From Caballeronia arationis (GTDB lineage Bacteria > Pseudomonadota > Gammaproteobacteria > Burkholderiales > Burkholderiaceae), in contig NZ_FCOG02000064.1 of the NCBI RefSeq assembly GCF_001544975.2, positions 1 through 36,811 of the forward strand: a stretch of DNA of 36,811 nt, read 5' to 3'. The position numbers and the translations under genes are program-made. Shown one piece after another: positions 34,156 to 36,811 of the stretch. The number at the start of each line of letters is the position of its first letter. Positions within the stretch are counted from its first letter, which is position 1. Under the pieces are notes generated by a model. The model was not told the origin of the DNA. It searched no databases and saw nothing but the letters and a program-made list of their open reading frames with translations.

Positions 34156-35279
34156 TTAGAAGCGGTGACGGATACCCGTCGACACGACGATCTGGCGGCT
34201 GCTCGAAGAAGGATCGGTGCCATAGACGTTTGCCACATTGCCGCTCTTCGTGAACTGAACAACGCCCTCTGCGTAGACGTCGGTACGCTTCGACAACAGA
34301 TAGTCAGCTTGCAGGCCGAACTGGTGATAGTCGACCTTATTGCCGTCGTTCAACTCGTCGAACTTCGCGCGCGTGTACGTGTACGCGCGCCGCCGAGGGC
34401 GAAGGCCGGCGTGACGTTGTAGCGAGCATTCAACTCGTAGTTGTTGAAGCTTCCGTTGCCGAACAGGGCCGACTCGTCGAGGCGCGTTTGCGTCCACGCG
34501 CCGCCGAATGTCAACGCACCGACCGAGTAGTCCGCACCCACGCCGTACGTGCGCTGACGGTGACTTGCCGACGTGCCCACGCTCGACGTGCTGCTGTCCG
34601 TCACCGCGCCAACCGCATTGCCGTTGCTATTTTGCGTCTGCAGGTAAGCTGCGGCGATCTTGAACGGACCGTTGCCGTACGCCATGCCGGCGCTGTATGC
34701 ACGGTTGTTCGCGAAGCCGCCCGCGTCATTCGAGAAGCCGTACAGACCGCCGAACGTGAAGCCGCCGTAGTTCGCACTCTGGTACTTGACCGAGTTGTTT
34801 ACACGGAACGAGTTGTTCGTGTTGTCGTTGTCGAACGGATGCGAGAAATACGTGCCGCCCCAGCTGCCGTTCGCAGTCATTGGGCCGAGATAGTCGACCA
34901 CGGAGTCGTACTGGCGACCGAGCGTCACGGTGCCCGCGTTGGCGCTCGACAGGCCAACATATGCCTGACGGCCGAATTCGCGGCCACCCTGCAATGGCCG
35001 GCCATTCGTGATGTCAAATCCGTTTTCCAACGTGAAGACAGCTTTCAGGCCACCACCCAGGTCTTCCTGACCGCGCAGGCCCCAGCGGCTGCCTTGCAGG
35101 TTTCCGCTCGTCATGCCGAACTTCGAAACCTGTTGATCCGGGCCGGCGCCCTTGTTTGCCACGTTGTTCGTATAAGCGAAACCTGCATCGACGATGCCGT
35201 ACAGCGTCACGCTGCTCTGCGCGCTCGCGGCAGTGGCGAACGAAGCGGATACGGCCGCCACAATCAGAGTCTTTTTCAT
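34156..35279 (-). pseudogene. General porin (OmpC-like, Gram-negative porin family), frameshifted
   Basis: The reading frame begins with a signal peptide (MKKTLIVAAV..., cleavage after ASA at 20) and SSVTLYGIVDAGF, the classic Burkholderiales trimeric porin start. AAAGGA precedes the ATG. The frame reads well to about residue 298 (PAFALGGA), then shifts and ends in a short Arg/Thr-rich tail at 34350. The rest, AKFDELNDGNKVDYHQFG to the terminal GIRHRF, continues in another frame to the TAA at 34156. Removing 2 nt from the GCGCGCG run near 34384-34390 restores an intact 373-residue porin with AYTYTRAKF. As read, the protein lacks the last beta strands and terminal Phe needed for outer-membrane assembly. 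A sequencing or assembly error is the main alternative. Confidence 0.88.
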
Positions 35280-35757
35280 GTGTGATCCTTTGAATGAGTC
35301 TCGCGACTCGATTGGTTGCTAAACGCGGTGCCGCATTGCGCCGTGATTCGCCCGACAAACCACTGAGCACCGCGCCTCCGGTTCTTCCCGGACACCGTTA
35401 TTCGGCAGAGCAAAGTTTATGGCGCGGACAATTCCAGCCACCACCAAAGGACGCACAAAAACCCTTTCGAACAAATCGAATAATGCAATTTTGATACGTG
35501 GAAACCCTGACTTCCCATGGACTTGCAGTTATCCCGAAATACCATCTGCATTCCGAATTATTTACCCTAGTTGCGTAGATGCCACAGTGGTCGGGCTACG
35601 ACACCTCGACGACTTAGGAATACTCGTATTCATTCATGCGCAGCGCGCAAATATGATCGCGCGCGTATCGATACCGCGTCGACCCGACGCGCCCTTGCAA
35701 ACCCCGACGCGACACCACTCCGATGGCGCTGCATCGCACGTCCTAGCAGGCACGACC
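35280..35757. other. 478-bp divergent intergenic region between the porin and LysR genes
   Basis: Clearly richer in A/T than the flanking genes, especially 35410-35580, as expected for regulatory DNA of a highly expressed porin. No credible gene is present; the LysR frame stays open upstream, but the family start is at 35758. A palindrome GAATAC-TC-GTATTC lies at 35618-35631, about 130 bp before the LysR start, and may be a LysR-type or other operator. No -35/-10 pair could be assigned with confidence. Confidence 0.55.
35618..35631. promoter_or_regulatory. Palindrome upstream of the LysR gene
   Basis: GAATAC and GTATTC are inverted around a 2-bp centre. The site is a possible LysR-type operator in the porin/LysR divergent region; function is inferred from position only. 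Confidence 0.35.
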
Positions 35758-36674
35758 ATGAATCATTTGCAAGCCATCCGCGTCTTTTTGAAAGTCGCTG
35801 AGTCCGGCTCGTTCGGACGCGCCGCCGCGAGCTTCGAATTGTCCAACGCGGTCATCACGCGCTACGTGGCGCTGCTCGAAACGCACCTCGACACGCGCCT
35901 TCTGAACCGCACCACGCGCAGCGTCTCGCTGACCGAAGCAGGTCGCACCTACGCGATCTCGTGCAAGGCGGTGATCGACCAACTGGACGAGATCGAAGCC
36001 GCCATTTCGAGCAGCTCGACCGATCCTTCGGGCACACTCCGGCTGGTTGCTTCGGCCTCGTTTTCGCTGCTGGGTCTTACACCATTGCTCGGCGCCTATC
36101 GCGAGCGGTATCCGAACGTAAAGCTGCGTCTCACTTTGCTGCATCGGCCGGTGGATCTGGTCGACGAGGGGTTCGATGTCGGCATCGTCGTGCCTCGGCT
36201 CGTCAATAGCGGTACGCTGATCAACCGCCCGCTCTTCAAGGTGACACCGGTGGTCGTCGCCGCGCCGGCCTATCTGCAACGGCACGGCACTCCAACGCGC
36301 CCCTCCTGTCTCGCGATGCACACGTTCCTCGCGCCCTCGCCCGATGTTCATGGCTCGATCTGGGCGTTCACCACGCCCTCAGGCGATGACGAAGAGGTCG
36401 CGCTCGATCCTGCCTACACCGTCAACAATTCGCAGATGCTGCGTCAGGCAGCGATAGCGGGGATGGAGTCGCCGTGTTGCCCGAGAGCCATGTCGCGAGC
36501 GACATCGAAAGCGGCGTGCTCGTGCGCCTTTTGCCCGGGTTCCCGGTGAAAGACGCGGACAAGGAAGTCTCGCTGGTTTATCCGGGAAGGCGGCATGTGT
36601 CGGCGAAGACGCGCTCGTTCGTCGACTTCGCGCTCGCCTACTTTCGCAACGATGCGGCGGCAAACGCCCTATAA
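35758..36674 (+). pseudogene. LysR-family transcriptional regulator, frameshifted
   Basis: The N-terminal winged HTH (about 1-60; FLKVAESGSFGRAAASFELS, VITRYVALLE, LDTRLLNRTTRSVSLTEAG) and the substrate-binding domain (from about 90) are typical of LysR regulators. The frame is normal to Met236 at 36463, then shifts and stops at 36549 after a Cys/Arg-rich tail. The lost C-terminus (VLPESHVASDIESGVLVRLLPGF to NDAAANAL) continues in another frame to the TAA at 36672-36674. Adding one G in ATGGAGTC near 36465 restores IAGMGVAVLPESH and a 305-residue protein, the family length. The subgroup resembles CrgA-like regulators. Either the gene is recently inactivated or one base was lost in sequencing. 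Confidence 0.87.
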
Positions 36675-36811
36675 GCAAAAGATTATTCGAAGCGTGCATC
36701 GAAAATCTTGGCGAATTAGCGACAAAAGTAATAATACTAACCCGTGCATAAATAAGCGAACATAAATCGACACCACGACCTAAGCTTTAAGGAGCTTGGG
36801 GAGAGGCATGA
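36675..36811. other. AT-rich intergenic end of window with a possible next start
   Basis: No complete gene is seen. The last bases show GGGGAGAGGC directly before ATG at 36808-36810, a strong ribosome binding site for a plus-strand gene beyond the window. AAGCTTTAAGGAGCTT just before it is a weak inverted repeat. The identity of that gene cannot be told. Confidence 0.35.

Noticed and set aside
35400..35460. Sigma-54 type promoter for the porin
   Set aside because: The GG and GC elements do not have the required -24/-12 spacing.
35419..35757. Upstream extension of the LysR frame
   Set aside because: The translated segment has no domain, and the LysR HTH begins directly at the ATG at 35758.
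1..36811. CRISPR arrays, IS elements, prophage genes, tRNA or rRNA genes
   Set aside because: No regularly spaced repeats, transposase or phage motifs, or cloverleaf sequences were recognised by reading; a covariance-model search was not possible.

Overview
The window is a high-GC proteobacterial chromosome segment. Its gene families and gene order point to Burkholderia sensu lato (Burkholderia, Paraburkholderia or Caballeronia): ubiE / Tim44-like / ubiJ / ubiB, fmdB / DUF502 / aspS / nudB, a DUF3683 FAD/Fe-S oxidoreductase, a DSD-like amino acid deaminase with an RpiR regulator, and a general porin. The assignment is inferred from sequence alone. Most genes are conserved housekeeping or catabolic genes. 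I see no prophage, IS element, CRISPR array, or tRNA/rRNA gene.

Layout. (1) 36-6288, minus strand: a fatty-acid beta-oxidation operon in the order TetR regulator, acyl-CoA dehydrogenase, fused 3-hydroxyacyl-CoA dehydrogenase/enoyl-CoA hydratase, thiolase. A large inverted repeat overlaps the likely promoter. (2) 6504-10915, minus strand: DUF502 membrane protein, aspS, terminator, nudB, clsB. (3) 11043-21511, minus strand: DUF3683 oxidoreductase, HIT protein, DUF971 protein, ubiE, Tim44-like protein, terminator, ubiJ, ubiB, TPMT-type methyltransferase, then an FmdB zinc-ribbon protein. This is a ubiquinone-centred cluster. (4) 22012-25263, plus strand: ilvA, an NT5C1-type 5'-nucleotidase and queF, tightly packed, ending in a bidirectional terminator. 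(5) 25306-29527: a D-amino-acid module, with RidA, D-aminoacylase and an RpiR regulator on the minus strand, divergent from a PLP-dependent amino acid deaminase. (6) 29524-31598, minus strand: a DHA2-type drug-efflux MFS transporter followed by its MarR regulator, with a 12-bp palindrome upstream. (7) 31705-33968: EcsC protein (+), HSL-type esterase (-), secreted CHRD protein (-). (8) 34092-36674: a general porin (-) and a divergent LysR regulator (+), each carrying one apparent frameshift.

How the parts work together. Region 1 encodes all four steps of the beta-oxidation spiral plus its probable repressor. In region 3, UbiE, UbiJ and UbiB belong to the ubiquinone pathway, and the large FAD/Fe-S oxidoreductase upstream may feed electrons to quinones. 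In region 5, D-aminoacylase would release free D-amino acids, the deaminase would convert them to enamine/imine intermediates and 2-oxo acids, and RidA would hydrolyse the reactive intermediates.

The strongest unusual signals are the two broken reading frames at the porin/LysR locus, where the porin insertion sits exactly in a quasi-palindrome. Others are a terminator placed just before the ubiJ start, a shared palindromic CTAG that is the stop codon on both strands, and two well-formed candidate operators for the TetR and MarR regulators. I did not find a convincing wholly new system.
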